Part shown: piece by piece, positions 39,643 to 47,930 of the stretch
Layout: each line of letters opens with the position of its first letter
Position numbering within the stretch: the stretch's first letter is position 1
Source of the DNA: CAITSH01 sp945892985
GTDB taxonomy: Bacteria; Pseudomonadota; Gammaproteobacteria; Burkholderiales; SG8-39
DNA length: 49,340 nucleotides
NCBI GenBank assembly: GCA_945892985.1
Contig: CAMDDU010000030.1
Location: 1 to 49,340 of the forward strand
Direction of reading: 5' to 3'
Notes under the pieces: generated by a model
Told to the model about the DNA's origin: nothing
Seen by the model: only the letters and a program-made list of their open reading frames with translations
The model's database searches: none
Program-made: the position numbers and the translations under genes

Positions 39643-40827
39643 CTAAACGCGCATGACGTGATCCGGCGTCAATTCCGCCACCGAGGCGCAGCCCATCAGC
39701 GTCATCACCCGCTCGGTTTCGTCGCGCAGGATGGCCAGCGCCCTGGCAGCACCGGCCTGGCCACCTGCCGCGACGCCGAACAAGGTGGCGCGGCCCAGCA
39801 ACACGGCGTCAGCACCTAGGGCCAGCGCCTTGACGATGTCGCTGCCACGGCGAAAACCGCTATCGATAAGCACGGTCATGGAATCGCCCACCGCCGCCAC
39901 GACCTCGGGCAGCACGTCCAGTGTCGCCGGCGCACCGTCCAGTTGCCGGCCGCCATGATTGGACACCACCACGCCATCGGCACCGGCCGCCTGCGCGCGC
40001 CTGGCATCGTCGGCGGTCAACAGCCCCTTGACTATCAAGGGGCCCTGCCACAGGCCGCGCATCCAGGCGATGTCGGCCCAGTTGAGCGTGAGGTTGCGGC
40101 GCGAGCGGGTGAACTCGGCAAGATCATGGGCGCTCGCGCCTGCGGGCAGGAATTCTGCGAGGTTTTCCATGCGCGGCATGCCGCGGCGCAGCCACACCGA
40201 GCCTAGCCATCGCGGATGCGTCAGGCCGTCCCATATGACACTAGGCGTGATCTTCACTTCGTGCGCAAAGCGGTTGCGCAGATCGCGTTCACGCTTGCCA
40301 TTGATGACCGAATCAACCGTGACGATGAGCGCCTTGTAGCCGGCGCTCTGGGCGCGGGCGATCTGCCGCTCCCAAAGCGGCCGACCATCCCAGCAATAAA
40401 GCTGGAAAAATTTGATTCCCTCGCCACCCTCTCGCGCCACCTGCTCGATTGAATTGTTTGCCGGCGATGACAGCGTAAAGCCAATGTCCGCGGCTGCAGC
40501 GGCGCGCGCCAGTGCCAGGTCTGCGTCCACCCAGTAAATACCGTTGAGCCCGGTCGGGCCTATGAGAAAGGGCGCCGACAGGCGATGACCGAACAGGCTC
40601 ACCGACAGGTCGCGCCTGGCGTGGCCGGTGAGCATGGTCGGACGCAGGCGGTAACGCGCAAACGCTGCGCGGTTGTCGCGCAAGGTTGCCTCTTCTTCGG
40701 CGCCACCATCGAGAAAATCGAAAATAACGCGCGGCAGCCGCGCCCTGGCCAGGCGCGCGAGCGCACCGATGTTAATGGCCTCGTTTATGGCGCGGGGCGT
40801 GGCGCGGAGGGTGGCAGAATGTTTCAT
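39643..40827 (-). CDS. FMN-dependent alpha-hydroxy-acid dehydrogenase
   Basis: A 394-residue member of the lactate/mandelate dehydrogenase family. N-terminal VIFDFLDGGAEEEATLRDN, FLIGPTGLNGIYW, the FMN barrel, and the active-site motif SNHGGRQLDGAPATLDVLPE with catalytic His and substrate-binding Arg; the C-terminal phosphate loop is DSGFRRGSDIVKALALGADAVLLGR. It oxidises a 2-hydroxy acid to the 2-keto acid, passing electrons to quinone or oxygen. It is the first gene of a minus-strand pair with the FAD hydroxylase. Confidence 0.93.
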   Translation of the reverse strand: MKHSATLRATPRAINEAINIGALARLARARLPRVIFDFLDGGAEEEATLRDNRAAFARYRLRPTMLTGHARRDLSVSLFGHRLSAPFLIGPTGLNGIYWVDADLALARAAAAADIGFTLSSPANNSIEQVAREGGEGIKFFQLYCWDGRPLWERQIARAQSAGYKALIVTVDSVINGKRERDLRNRFAHEVKITPSVIWDGLTHPRWLGSVWLRRGMPRMENLAEFLPAGASAHDLAEFTRSRRNLTLNWADIAWMRGLWQGPLIVKGLLTADDARRAQAAGADGVVVSNHGGRQLDGAPATLDVLPEVVAAVGDSMTVLIDSGFRRGSDIVKALALGADAVLLGRATLFGVAAGGQAGAARALAILRDETERVMTLMGCASVAELTPDHVMRV

Positions 40828-41007
40828 GGCTTGCGCAGTTTAAACCAGCGGGTCTGATTGAACAGGGCGAACTGGGTGAACAAGCTGAAGAGGGCAAAAT
40901 TCCCTCGCCCTCGCACAAGACGCGCCAAACCCGGTCGACGGACGCGGTAAAATTTGGCCAGGCTTTCCGACCAACACCCTCACCGTAAAACAACAAAGGA
41001 AAAGAAC

Positions 41008-41628
41008 ATGCTCAAAATATGGGGACGGATCAACTCCATCAACGTGCAAAAGGTGCTCTGGTGCCTGGATGAACTCAAGCTGCCTTACGAGCGCACCGAA
41101 GCCGGCATGGCCTTTGGCTGCGTCAACGAGCCCTGGTACCGCGCCATGAACCCCAACGGCCGCGTGCCGGTGATAGATGACGAGGGCTATGTGTTGTGGG
41201 AGTCGAATGTGATCGTGCGCTACCTCGCCGCGAAGTACGCGCCCGGCACGCTGTATCCGGAAAAACTCGCCGAGCGCATGAACGCGGAACGCTGGATGGA
41301 CTGGTGTTCGAGCACACTGGGCGCGTCCATGACCACGGTGTTCTGGCAACTGGTGCGCACCCCCGAAGACAAGCGCGACATGAAAGCGGTCGAGGCCGCC
41401 GCCAAGTCTTGCGCCGAGATGTTTGGCATGCTGGAAACACACATGGCCGGAAAGCAATTCATCGCCGGCGATACCTTCACCATCGGCGACATTCCCACAG
41501 GCTGTTTTTTCAACCGTTTCATGGACCTGCCCATCGCACACCCGGCGCTGCCAAATCTACGGGCATGGCTGCAACGCCTCAAGCAGCGCCCGGGCTTTCA
41601 CAAACATGTAGCGCTGCCGCTGAGCTGA
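41008..41628 (+). CDS. Glutathione S-transferase family protein
   Basis: A 206-residue GST. The N-terminal thioredoxin-like half (MLKIWGRINSINVQKVLWCLDELKLPYER, NPNGRVPVIDDEGYVLWESNVIVRYLA) has the cis-Pro in RVPVI and the glutathione-binding ESN; the C-terminal half is helical (FIAGDTFTIGDIPTGCFFNRF). Usual length. AAAGGAAAAGAAC precedes the ATG. It stands alone with plus orientation between the catabolic island and a peptidase gene. A role in glutathione conjugation or isomerisation of ring-cleavage products is possible; no link is proved by the sequence. Confidence 0.92.
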   Translation: MLKIWGRINSINVQKVLWCLDELKLPYERTEAGMAFGCVNEPWYRAMNPNGRVPVIDDEGYVLWESNVIVRYLAAKYAPGTLYPEKLAERMNAERWMDWCSSTLGASMTTVFWQLVRTPEDKRDMKAVEAAAKSCAEMFGMLETHMAGKQFIAGDTFTIGDIPTGCFFNRFMDLPIAHPALPNLRAWLQRLKQRPGFHKHVALPLS

Positions 41629-41737
41629 TTTTTACCCTGCACATTGGCTGAAAACCCGCTCCAGGCGGGCATTTCCAGGCGACGCACGTCCATTTAACCT
41701 GTCCCGCGCGCGCTCACCCGCTCACCATCAGTCACCA

Positions 41738-42790
41738 TCAGGGCGCGCCCACCGCACCCAAGCGCGCATCGCGTTCTGTCTTGGGCAAGCCGGCCAAATC
41801 ACGCACCGCCTTGTAGAACTTCGGCAGGTCTCCGTCCTGCCCCTGCAGCAGCGCTTGGAAGCCGGGCACCAGTTCGGAGTAGACGGCGACCGACGCGAGC
41901 TGGGCGTTGTTGGGATTTTGCGTAAAGAAGCGGTCGTAACCGGCAAAGCCGCCCCACGCCGGTGAGGCCTTGAGCGCCTCATAATCGGCACGCATCGCGA
42001 CAAGGGTTTCGGCCTTGCGCCGTCGCATATCGGCGACCGCGATGTTTTGCCGGTACAAGGCCTCCAGCCGGGTGCGGTACGCGAGCACCAGCGCGATGAA
42101 TTCGCGTCGCCGCGACTGGAAGGATTCGTATTGCTGCAACTGCCCGGGCGTACCTTCGCGCCGCAGCCAGCGCTGCACCCCCTCGTGCTCGACCGCGACG
42201 GCAAACGATTCGTTAAACCGGGTGTCACCGCCAAGGTAAAACTGCTGGTGGGCGAGTTCGTGGAACAGCAGCCGCGCCAGTTCGGTTTCAGGATAGTTCA
42301 CAAAAGTGTTGAGCACCGGATCGTTGAACCAGCCCAGCGTCGAGTAAGCCGGCACGCCGCCGACATAGACGTCGAATCCACGTTCGCGCAGCGTGCTGGC
42401 ATGACGCTCCGCGTCGGCCTGCGCAAACCAGCCGCGATAAGTGACACAGCCGGCCACGGGAAAACAGGACTGCTCCGGCTGGAGCGAAAATTCCGGCGCG
42501 GCAAACACATTCCACACGACGAAGGGGCGCTCGAGATCCGCGTAAGCGCGATAACTGCCGTTATCGGGCAGGCCCAGTTCGCGGCTGGCAAAGTCGCGGA
42601 TCACCAACACGCGCTCGAGCCGCCTCTTCAGGCCCTGCGGCAACCCCGGCTCCTCGAGACGCTCTGCAATGGGACGGGCGCGATGCAGCAAAGCAAGCTG
42701 GCCCGAAACGGCCTGCGCGTAATAGTCTATGGTCGTGCAAGCGCAAAGAAGCCAGGCCGCGCCGAGGCTGGCAAGCGTGCGAAGCCTCAT
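41738..42790 (-). CDS. Putative zinc aminopeptidase lipoprotein (DUF2265/PF10023-like)
   Basis: A 350-residue protein. The leader LASLGAAWLLCACTTIDYYAQ ends in a lipobox, so it is an outer or inner membrane lipoprotein. The zinc site HELAHQQFY with FNESFAVAVEHEG after it is typical of the predicted aminopeptidase family. Conserved RGWFAQADAER and GGVPAYSTLGWFNDPVLNTF fit this family. Overlaps the hydrolase gene upstream by 4 bases, indicating coupled expression. Peptidase activity is predicted from the family, not demonstrated. Confidence 0.9.
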   Translation of the reverse strand: MRLRTLASLGAAWLLCACTTIDYYAQAVSGQLALLHRARPIAERLEEPGLPQGLKRRLERVLVIRDFASRELGLPDNGSYRAYADLERPFVVWNVFAAPEFSLQPEQSCFPVAGCVTYRGWFAQADAERHASTLRERGFDVYVGGVPAYSTLGWFNDPVLNTFVNYPETELARLLFHELAHQQFYLGGDTRFNESFAVAVEHEGVQRWLRREGTPGQLQQYESFQSRRREFIALVLAYRTRLEALYRQNIAVADMRRRKAETLVAMRADYEALKASPAWGGFAGYDRFFTQNPNNAQLASVAVYSELVPGFQALLQGQDGDLPKFYKAVRDLAGLPKTERDARLGAVGAP

Positions 42791-43404
42791 CTTGCAAACT
42801 TGCCCTGGCGCAGGAAATTAACCGTCTGGTCTGCCACGTCGCCCGAGAACAGCATGCCGCTGTGGCTGACCGGCAGCACGATGTGATCGGCCAGACCGGG
42901 AATGCGCGTCTCCTCTATGGTAACCACGCCATCGTTGTCGCCGGGCAGCGACACGAATAATTTCGCCAGACCAAATTGGTCGCTGCCGGCGATCATGCCA
43001 ACCTCGCCGCGCAGGGTCCAGGTCTGCGGGCTTTCCCATATGGCCGCGCTACGACCGAGCAGCGGCCGCCCCAGTTCGTGGGCGGCGACGCGCGCGCCCG
43101 CCTGCGAACCGGCAACCGGCGATCCGAGCAGCACGGCGCGGCCAAGGCGGCCATCGGTGGCATCCTGCAGGTAGCGCAGTATGACCAGGCCACCCAGGCT
43201 GTGGCCAACAAGGTGCACGCGCTGCTCCGGCAAGGCGATGATCGCGCGCGCCAGGTCAGCCGCGTTTTCCACCAGCCCCTTGTCCATGGACGGATAACCG
43301 AAGCTGTGGGCGCTGTACCCCGCACCCTGCAGCCTGGAGGCGAGAAATTGCATGGCAAGGCGATTAAGCCACAGACCGTGCAGCAACATCACAGATTCAC
43401 GCAT
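42787..43404 (-). CDS. Alpha/beta hydrolase, lipase-like
   Basis: A 205-residue compact hydrolase: VMLLHGLWLNRLAMQFLASRLQ (oxyanion hole His-Gly), nucleophile elbow VGHSLGG, and a C-terminal VSHSGMLFSGDVADQ with the probable catalytic His. Similar to short PGAP1-like esterases. No signal peptide. ATGA overlap with the lipoprotein peptidase gene suggests the two are co-expressed. Confidence 0.88.
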   Translation of the reverse strand: MRESVMLLHGLWLNRLAMQFLASRLQGAGYSAHSFGYPSMDKGLVENAADLARAIIALPEQRVHLVGHSLGGLVILRYLQDATDGRLGRAVLLGSPVAGSQAGARVAAHELGRPLLGRSAAIWESPQTWTLRGEVGMIAGSDQFGLAKLFVSLPGDNDGVVTIEETRIPGLADHIVLPVSHSGMLFSGDVADQTVNFLRQGKFAR

Positions 43405-43449
43405 GGTCTTGCCGAAAAAAAAGGGCGGGCAAAAGTTGAGGGGGCCGCC

Positions 43450-44646
43450 TCACGCTTTTGCCCCTGACTTTGCCTTGGCCGGCGCCGGCGCCGACCGCAA
43501 TAACCTGAGCCCCATCACCAGCGGCAGCAGCGCAAACAAAATATAACCATGGGCGTAGCTGCCGCTTGCCGACACCAGCGCGCCAAACACCGGCGGGCCG
43601 AACATTGAACCGGTGAAGGTGAAGACTTGGGTGCCGCCGGTGATGATGGCGACACGCCCCGCAGGCGCCATGCGCGCCACCTCGGCCAGGAATACGCCGT
43701 TCCAGGCGGCGGCGGTGGCCGCATAGAGCGCGGCCACGCCCATGACCCAGCCCAGCGACCAGCTGGCATTGAAACCGGCAGCGACAAAGCCGAATACCGA
43801 CATGGCGATGCCAAGCCCGGCCAGCACATGCCGCGGCTTGAACAGGCGGTCGGCGACGGTGCCCCAGACAATGCGCGCGAAGACCCCGGTCATGCTCGCC
43901 ACCGAAAACACCAACCCGGCAACGACCAGGGTATAACCCAGCTCCAGCTTGAGATAGGAAACCAGATAGGTCAGCAGGCAAACCTGCACCGACGAATACA
44001 CGGCCGAGCAAATGGCCAGTTCGCGCATGCGCCGGTCGCGCCACACTTCGCCAAGCGGCGACAAAATGACAGACAATCGCAATGGCGCGCGCGTCGTTTG
44101 CCCGCAGTCATGGGTGCGGCGAAAGGGCTGCAACAACGGAATAAACACCAGACTACACGCGGCGAGCACCAGCAAAGCAACATGCCAGCTCATGCACAAC
44201 AGCAGCGCCGGCAACAACACGCCGCTGATGGCGGCGCCCAGCGGCACACCGGTCTGCTTGATCGAAAACACCATCACCCGCACGCCGGGCGGGGCGGCGC
44301 GCGCGAGAATATGCGAAGTGATCGGGTTGACTATCCCGTTGGCGGCGCCGATCACGCTCATCGCCACAAACACCAGCAGGATTTGCGCGCTCGCGCCCAG
44401 CACAAGCCCGGCCGTCAGCACCGCTGCGGCATACTGGAACAGGCGGATCGGACCACAGCGCGCAATCAGCGCGCCGCCGGCAAGGCCGCTCAGCATGGCC
44501 GCAACATAAGCCGAGGAGACCAGCACACCGACCGCCGTGGGCGAGTAACCAAAGTCCGCAGCCGCGACCGGCGCGAGCACCGCAGGCACCGCCATGGCCA
44601 TGGATGTGAGCGACTGCACCGCCAGCGTCATCGACACCGTCGCCAC
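43450..44646 (-). CDS. MFS transporter
   Basis: A 398-residue transporter with 12 predicted membrane helices. The N-terminal half includes DFGYSPTAVGVLVSSAYVAAMLSGLAGGAL and the loop RCGPIRLFQYAA where the GxxxDRxGRR signature would be; the central loop FRRTHDCGQTTRAPLR separates the halves. It resembles CynX/NimT-type or oxalate/formate-type exporters; substrate unknown. It precedes the small lipase gene with 45 bases between. Confidence 0.9.
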   Translation of the reverse strand: MATVSMTLAVQSLTSMAMAVPAVLAPVAAADFGYSPTAVGVLVSSAYVAAMLSGLAGGALIARCGPIRLFQYAAAVLTAGLVLGASAQILLVFVAMSVIGAANGIVNPITSHILARAAPPGVRVMVFSIKQTGVPLGAAISGVLLPALLLCMSWHVALLVLAACSLVFIPLLQPFRRTHDCGQTTRAPLRLSVILSPLGEVWRDRRMRELAICSAVYSSVQVCLLTYLVSYLKLELGYTLVVAGLVFSVASMTGVFARIVWGTVADRLFKPRHVLAGLGIAMSVFGFVAAGFNASWSLGWVMGVAALYAATAAAWNGVFLAEVARMAPAGRVAIITGGTQVFTFTGSMFGPPVFGALVSASGSYAHGYILFALLPLVMGLRLLRSAPAPAKAKSGAKA

Positions 44647-44740
44647 CAGTTGTCGCGTGCCCAGGTTCAGGTCGGCTAAACCGGACAGACCGTCCCCCTG
44701 TCATTCACATTCAGCCGGCGCTCAGCGCGCGCGCACCGGT

Positions 44741-44956
44741 TCATTCGACTTCTATCGTGCCGTTCACGCTCACGGTAATCATGCTTTGACCGCCCCCGAG
44801 CGGCTGCGGCACAAAGCCGCTGGTGTTGAGGCTGATTTTGCGATTCTTGTAGGCGCGTCCGGAAAACGACTGGCGCACGATTTCACCGCCGCGAACGCCC
44901 CGACAAAGCAAAGCACCGTCGAGCTTCGCATCAATGCACAACCGAAAGACGGGCAA
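44741..44956 (-). CDS. Possible small ORF or detached C-terminal fragment
   Basis: A 71-residue frame beginning with TTG at 44956 that overlaps the 3' end of the next gene by 26 bases. The last two thirds (IVRQSFSGRAYKNRKISLNT, then MITVSVNGTIEVE) look like beta-strand-rich secreted protein sequence, unlike noise. It could be a coupled small protein, or the end of a gene whose front part is the upstream frame, separated by a frameshift. No family recognised. Confidence 0.3.
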   Translation of the reverse strand: MPVFRLCIDAKLDGALLCRGVRGGEIVRQSFSGRAYKNRKISLNTSGFVPQPLGGGQSMITVSVNGTIEVE

Positions 44957-45317
44957 ACTCGAACGACAGGGTCACCGGCCGCGTGTTCAGGTTGGTCCAG
45001 ACTATGCACACATCCCCGGCTTTTTGGGGCGAGTAGGTTCCCGACAGGATGCTGACCTTATCCTTTTTCACCGGGTAGACCATCTGTCCGCCCTCCTGGT
45101 ACTGGATGTTGAAATTAACCGGGGCGTCGGCGCGAAACCAGTAGCGCAGGTTCTGCGCCGCGGTAAGACCGGTACATTCCTTGTGCGCGGAGGAACTATT
45201 CATCGACTTGGTCACGGTCTTGACGTTCACGTTGGGTTGGGCGATGACCGGCTGGACCAGCAGCACCGACACCGCCAAGACGCCGAACGCGCCCGACCCC
45301 GGAAGGTTTCTCATCAT
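44931..45317 (-). CDS. Hypothetical exported protein, 128 residues
   Basis: Signal peptide MMRNLPGSGAFGVLAVSVLLVQPVIAQ followed by about 100 residues predicted as beta sandwich (NLRYWFRADAPVNFNIQYQE, VSILSGTYSPQKAGDVCIVW, NTRPVTLSFEFA), similar in style to GOLD-like domains. Two Cys (HKECTGL, DVCIVW) could form a disulfide in the periplasm. AAGGAAGC precedes the ATG. I do not recognise a named family. The 3' end overlaps a small frame. Confidence 0.75.
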   Translation of the reverse strand: MMRNLPGSGAFGVLAVSVLLVQPVIAQPNVNVKTVTKSMNSSSAHKECTGLTAAQNLRYWFRADAPVNFNIQYQEGGQMVYPVKKDKVSILSGTYSPQKAGDVCIVWTNLNTRPVTLSFEFARLSVVH

Positions 45318-45444
45318 GTGCTTCCTTTTAGCGATCTATCCTGCACAGCTTCCGAATTTAGGTACGGAGTCAGCTCTCAGGCCGGATGACATGGAAAAAC
45401 CGGGGCGAAACGCAAGCGCCGCCCCGCACGGCTTGGCGCGGGCA

Positions 45445-45822
45445 TCAGTCTTTTTTCGCCGGCTCGCTGCCCTGGCGCCGGATCCGCGCAAACTCGGCGG
45501 ACTCTTTGTCGTAGGCACGTTTTGCCTCTGCGGCACGGGTACGTGCTTCGGCGAGCGCCTTCTTTGATTTTTCCGATATCCCCCGTGCTTCATCGGCCTG
45601 CTTTTGCAGCGCCTTGAAAGCCGTTTCGTCCTGCAACGCCTCGCGCTCGACCCTGCCCATGCCCTGCACCGCCTGATCAAAAGACTGCCTGGCGAAATCA
45701 ACGCGCTGCTGACTCTCAAGAAACGGGTCCAGACGCGGCTTGCGCTCCTCCACCGGCGCCTGCGCAAAAGCGTGGCCGGCACAAAAAGGCAGTAAAAAAA
45801 GGACAAAAACGGCAGAGCGCAT
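45445..45822 (-). CDS. Hypothetical exported coiled-coil protein
   Basis: A 125-residue protein with signal peptide MRSAVFVLFLLPFCAGHAFAQA and a long heptad-rich helix (QQRVDFARQSFDQAVQGMGR, LQKQADEARGISEKSKKALA). Ends in a Lys-rich tail. Probably a periplasmic filamentous or scaffold protein; function unknown. The longer frame from 45846 adds eight residues before the signal; ATG 45822 is preferred. Confidence 0.7.
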   Translation of the reverse strand: MRSAVFVLFLLPFCAGHAFAQAPVEERKPRLDPFLESQQRVDFARQSFDQAVQGMGRVEREALQDETAFKALQKQADEARGISEKSKKALAEARTRAAEAKRAYDKESAEFARIRRQGSEPAKKD

Positions 45823-45862
45823 TAGTTTGATAACGCACCAAAACACAGACAGATGACAGATT

Positions 45863-45994
45863 CTACCCCAGCGCGCGTCGGGCTTCTCCTGCCTTGACCG
45901 CGGTGAGTATCAGGGCCGCGGCAACTATCGTCACAATGCCGATAGCGCTCTTGCACGCCCACACCGTGGGGATACCGTAGCAGGTTCGCCGCAT
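45863..45994 (-). CDS. Possible small single-span membrane protein
   Basis: A 43-residue frame MRRTCYGIPTVWACKSAIGI followed by VTIVAAALILTAVKAGEARR: one clean membrane helix with a basic tail. AAGG lies 1-4 bases from the ATG, too close to be a good site. Small size makes it uncertain. Confidence 0.25.
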   Translation of the reverse strand: MRRTCYGIPTVWACKSAIGIVTIVAAALILTAVKAGEARRALG

Positions 45995-46073
45995 CCCTTG
46001 CCGCCATGCGCAATCCGGGCAAACGTGCCCCGCCAATTGCTCTACACTTTCCCGACCTCGTCGCCAGGATATT

Positions 46074-46967
46074 ATGTACATGATCACAGCTTCGCCCGCC
46101 CCGGGCCCCCGCATCGGCTTTATCGGCGCCGGGCGGCTCGCCAGCACGCTCAGCAGGGGCCTGGCGCAAAAAGGCTTCGCCATCACTGCGGTGGCAAGCC
46201 GCACCCACGCCTCGGCCGCGCGACTGGCGGCCGCGATTCCCGGTTGCCTGGCCATGGACTCGCCCCAAGGGGTGGCAGATGCCGCCGAGCTGGTGTTCAT
46301 CAGCGTGACCGATCGCGCCATCGCCAACGTGGCCGCAGCGCTGCGCTGGCGCGCCGGTGTTGCGGTCGTGCACTGCAGCGGCGCCACGGAGGTCTCGGCG
46401 CTGGCACCGGCGGCGGCGCAGGGCGCGCTGACCGGGGGCTTTCATCCGATGCAGACCTTTGCCGACCCGGAGGCGGCGCTCGCTTCACTGCCGGGCTGCA
46501 CCATCGCCATAGAAGCGGCCCAAACTCTGGCCGCACAGTTGACATCGCTTGCCGCGGCGCTCGGCTGCCGCACCATCACCCTGCCCGCCGGCGCACGCGT
46601 GCTCTATCACGCGTCCGGCGCCTATGCGTCGCAGTACGCGGTGGCTTTGCTGGCCGAGGCGGCCAAACTATGGGCTTCATTCGGCGTCAGCGAAGAGAAC
46701 GCCATTGCGGCGCTACTGCCGCTGCTGCGCGGCACCGCCGCTGCCGTGGAAAAAGCCGGACTTGTAAAGGGCATGCCAGGACCGGTTTCCCGCGGCGACA
46801 TTGACACCGTGCGCCGCCATCTTGTTGCGCTGGACGCGTTCGAGCCGCAGGTGGCGTCGCTCTACCGGCAACTGGCCTTGCGCACGGTGCCGCTTGCCCA
46901 GGCGCGCGGCGCACTGAGCGCGGAACAAGAAACGCAATTGCGCGCGTGGCTGGATCAAAGCGGGTAA
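46074..46967 (+). CDS. DUF2520 Rossmann-fold protein (6PGDH/ProC-like)
   Basis: A 297-residue dehydrogenase-like protein. The NAD(P) motif GFIGAGRLASTLSRGLAQKG is followed by the family segments HCSGATEVSAL, GGFHPMQTFADPEAALASLPG, a YHASGAYASQYAVALLAEA helix and GPVSRGDIDTVRRHL. This pattern defines DUF2520 proteins, related to pyrroline-5-carboxylate and ketopantoate reductases, whose reaction is unknown. It is a single plus-strand gene between opposite-strand neighbours. Confidence 0.9.
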   Translation: MYMITASPAPGPRIGFIGAGRLASTLSRGLAQKGFAITAVASRTHASAARLAAAIPGCLAMDSPQGVADAAELVFISVTDRAIANVAAALRWRAGVAVVHCSGATEVSALAPAAAQGALTGGFHPMQTFADPEAALASLPGCTIAIEAAQTLAAQLTSLAAALGCRTITLPAGARVLYHASGAYASQYAVALLAEAAKLWASFGVSEENAIAALLPLLRGTAAAVEKAGLVKGMPGPVSRGDIDTVRRHLVALDAFEPQVASLYRQLALRTVPLAQARGALSAEQETQLRAWLDQSG

Positions 46968-47124
46968 GGCCGGAACCGGGCCAGACTCGGCACAAAGCAA
47001 GCTGTGCCGGCGCATTTTGAAAACGGGCATCGGCTGAAAAGGCACGCCCGGCAAGGCTCTCCAGTCGATGTGCGAATTCAAGTTCGAAGCGCGCGACGGG
47101 CATTGCCGCCTGCCGCGTTAGTGC

Positions 47125-47832
47125 TTACTTGGCGGATTCTTCCAGCGCAAGCTTGATGTCGTTGAAACGCGCACCGACAATGCGCTGGCCGTTGGCGAGG
47201 AAAGTGGTGGGGGTGCCGTCGATGCGCATCCTGCGTCCGAGCTCAATGTTCTTGTCGACAGGGTTATCGCAGCCGCGCGATGCCGAAGGGGTGCCCGAAC
47301 CGAGCATGAGATCGGACCAGGCCTTGGCGCGATCGCTGGAACACCATACGGCCTTGGACTTGTCGACCGAATTTTGCGACAGGATGGGGTACAGGAACAC
47401 ATGGACGGTAACGTCGTCCAGTTTCGCCAGATCCTGCTCAAAACGCTTGCAGTAGCCGCAGTTCGGGTCTTCGAAAATCGCCAGTTGACGGCGGCCATTA
47501 CCTCGTACCACTTTAAACGCCTGGCTGAACGGCAGATCCTCGAACTTGATCGCCGTGAGCTTTTGCAAACGCTCCTCGGTGAGGTTTTTCATGTTGCGGC
47601 CGTCGAGCACATTGCCGGAAAAAATGTAACTGACCTTCTCATCGGTATAGAGCAGTTCGTCACCGACGCGCACTTCCCACAGCCCGAGATAAGGCGTCTT
47701 GACCACGCCCTCGACCTTCACGCCCTGCAAACGGCTTTCCAGGGTCTTCCTGATCAATGCCTCGTTGGCCTGCGCTGTCAGCGCGCCCAGCAGCAACACG
47801 GCGAGCAGCAGACTGCGGATGGTTAGAAACAT
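47125..47832 (-). CDS. dsbC: Disulfide isomerase DsbC
   Basis: A 235-residue periplasmic protein: signal peptide MFLTIRSLLLAVLLLGALTA, N-terminal dimerisation domain (LESRLQGVKVEGVVKTPYLG), and thioredoxin domain with active site Cys125-Gly-Tyr-Cys128 (FEDPNCGYCKRFEQDL), cis-Pro in DGTPTTFLANGQ, and a second Cys pair (WCSSDR, RGCDNP). Reshuffles wrong disulfides in secreted proteins. Follows the UbiH-like gene on the same strand with 98 bases between. Confidence 0.93.
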   Translation of the reverse strand: MFLTIRSLLLAVLLLGALTAQANEALIRKTLESRLQGVKVEGVVKTPYLGLWEVRVGDELLYTDEKVSYIFSGNVLDGRNMKNLTEERLQKLTAIKFEDLPFSQAFKVVRGNGRRQLAIFEDPNCGYCKRFEQDLAKLDDVTVHVFLYPILSQNSVDKSKAVWCSSDRAKAWSDLMLGSGTPSASRGCDNPVDKNIELGRRMRIDGTPTTFLANGQRIVGARFNDIKLALEESAK

Positions 47833-47901
47833 GCGTATTCCCTTTCTCTTTTCTTTTAACAGCCGGCAAATAAATCAGTCACGGATCTTGGTGCCAAACT
47901 T

Positions 47902-47922
47902 GGGTCTTTGGTCTTGGGTCTT
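47902..47922. repeat. Three 7-base tandem repeats
   Basis: GGGTCTT, TGGTCTT, GGGTCTT in direct succession in the gap between the UbiH-like gene and dsbC. No role is apparent. Confidence 0.6.
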
Positions 47923-47930
47923 GACAAAAA

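Noticed and set aside
38329..39819. A 496-codon plus-strand frame
   Set aside because: Antisense to the FAD hydroxylase and hydroxyacid dehydrogenase, which carry full motifs; no recognisable domain in the antisense product.
41629..41737. Terminator after the GST gene
   Set aside because: A weak CCCGC/GCGGG hairpin exists but is not followed by a T run, so it is not called.
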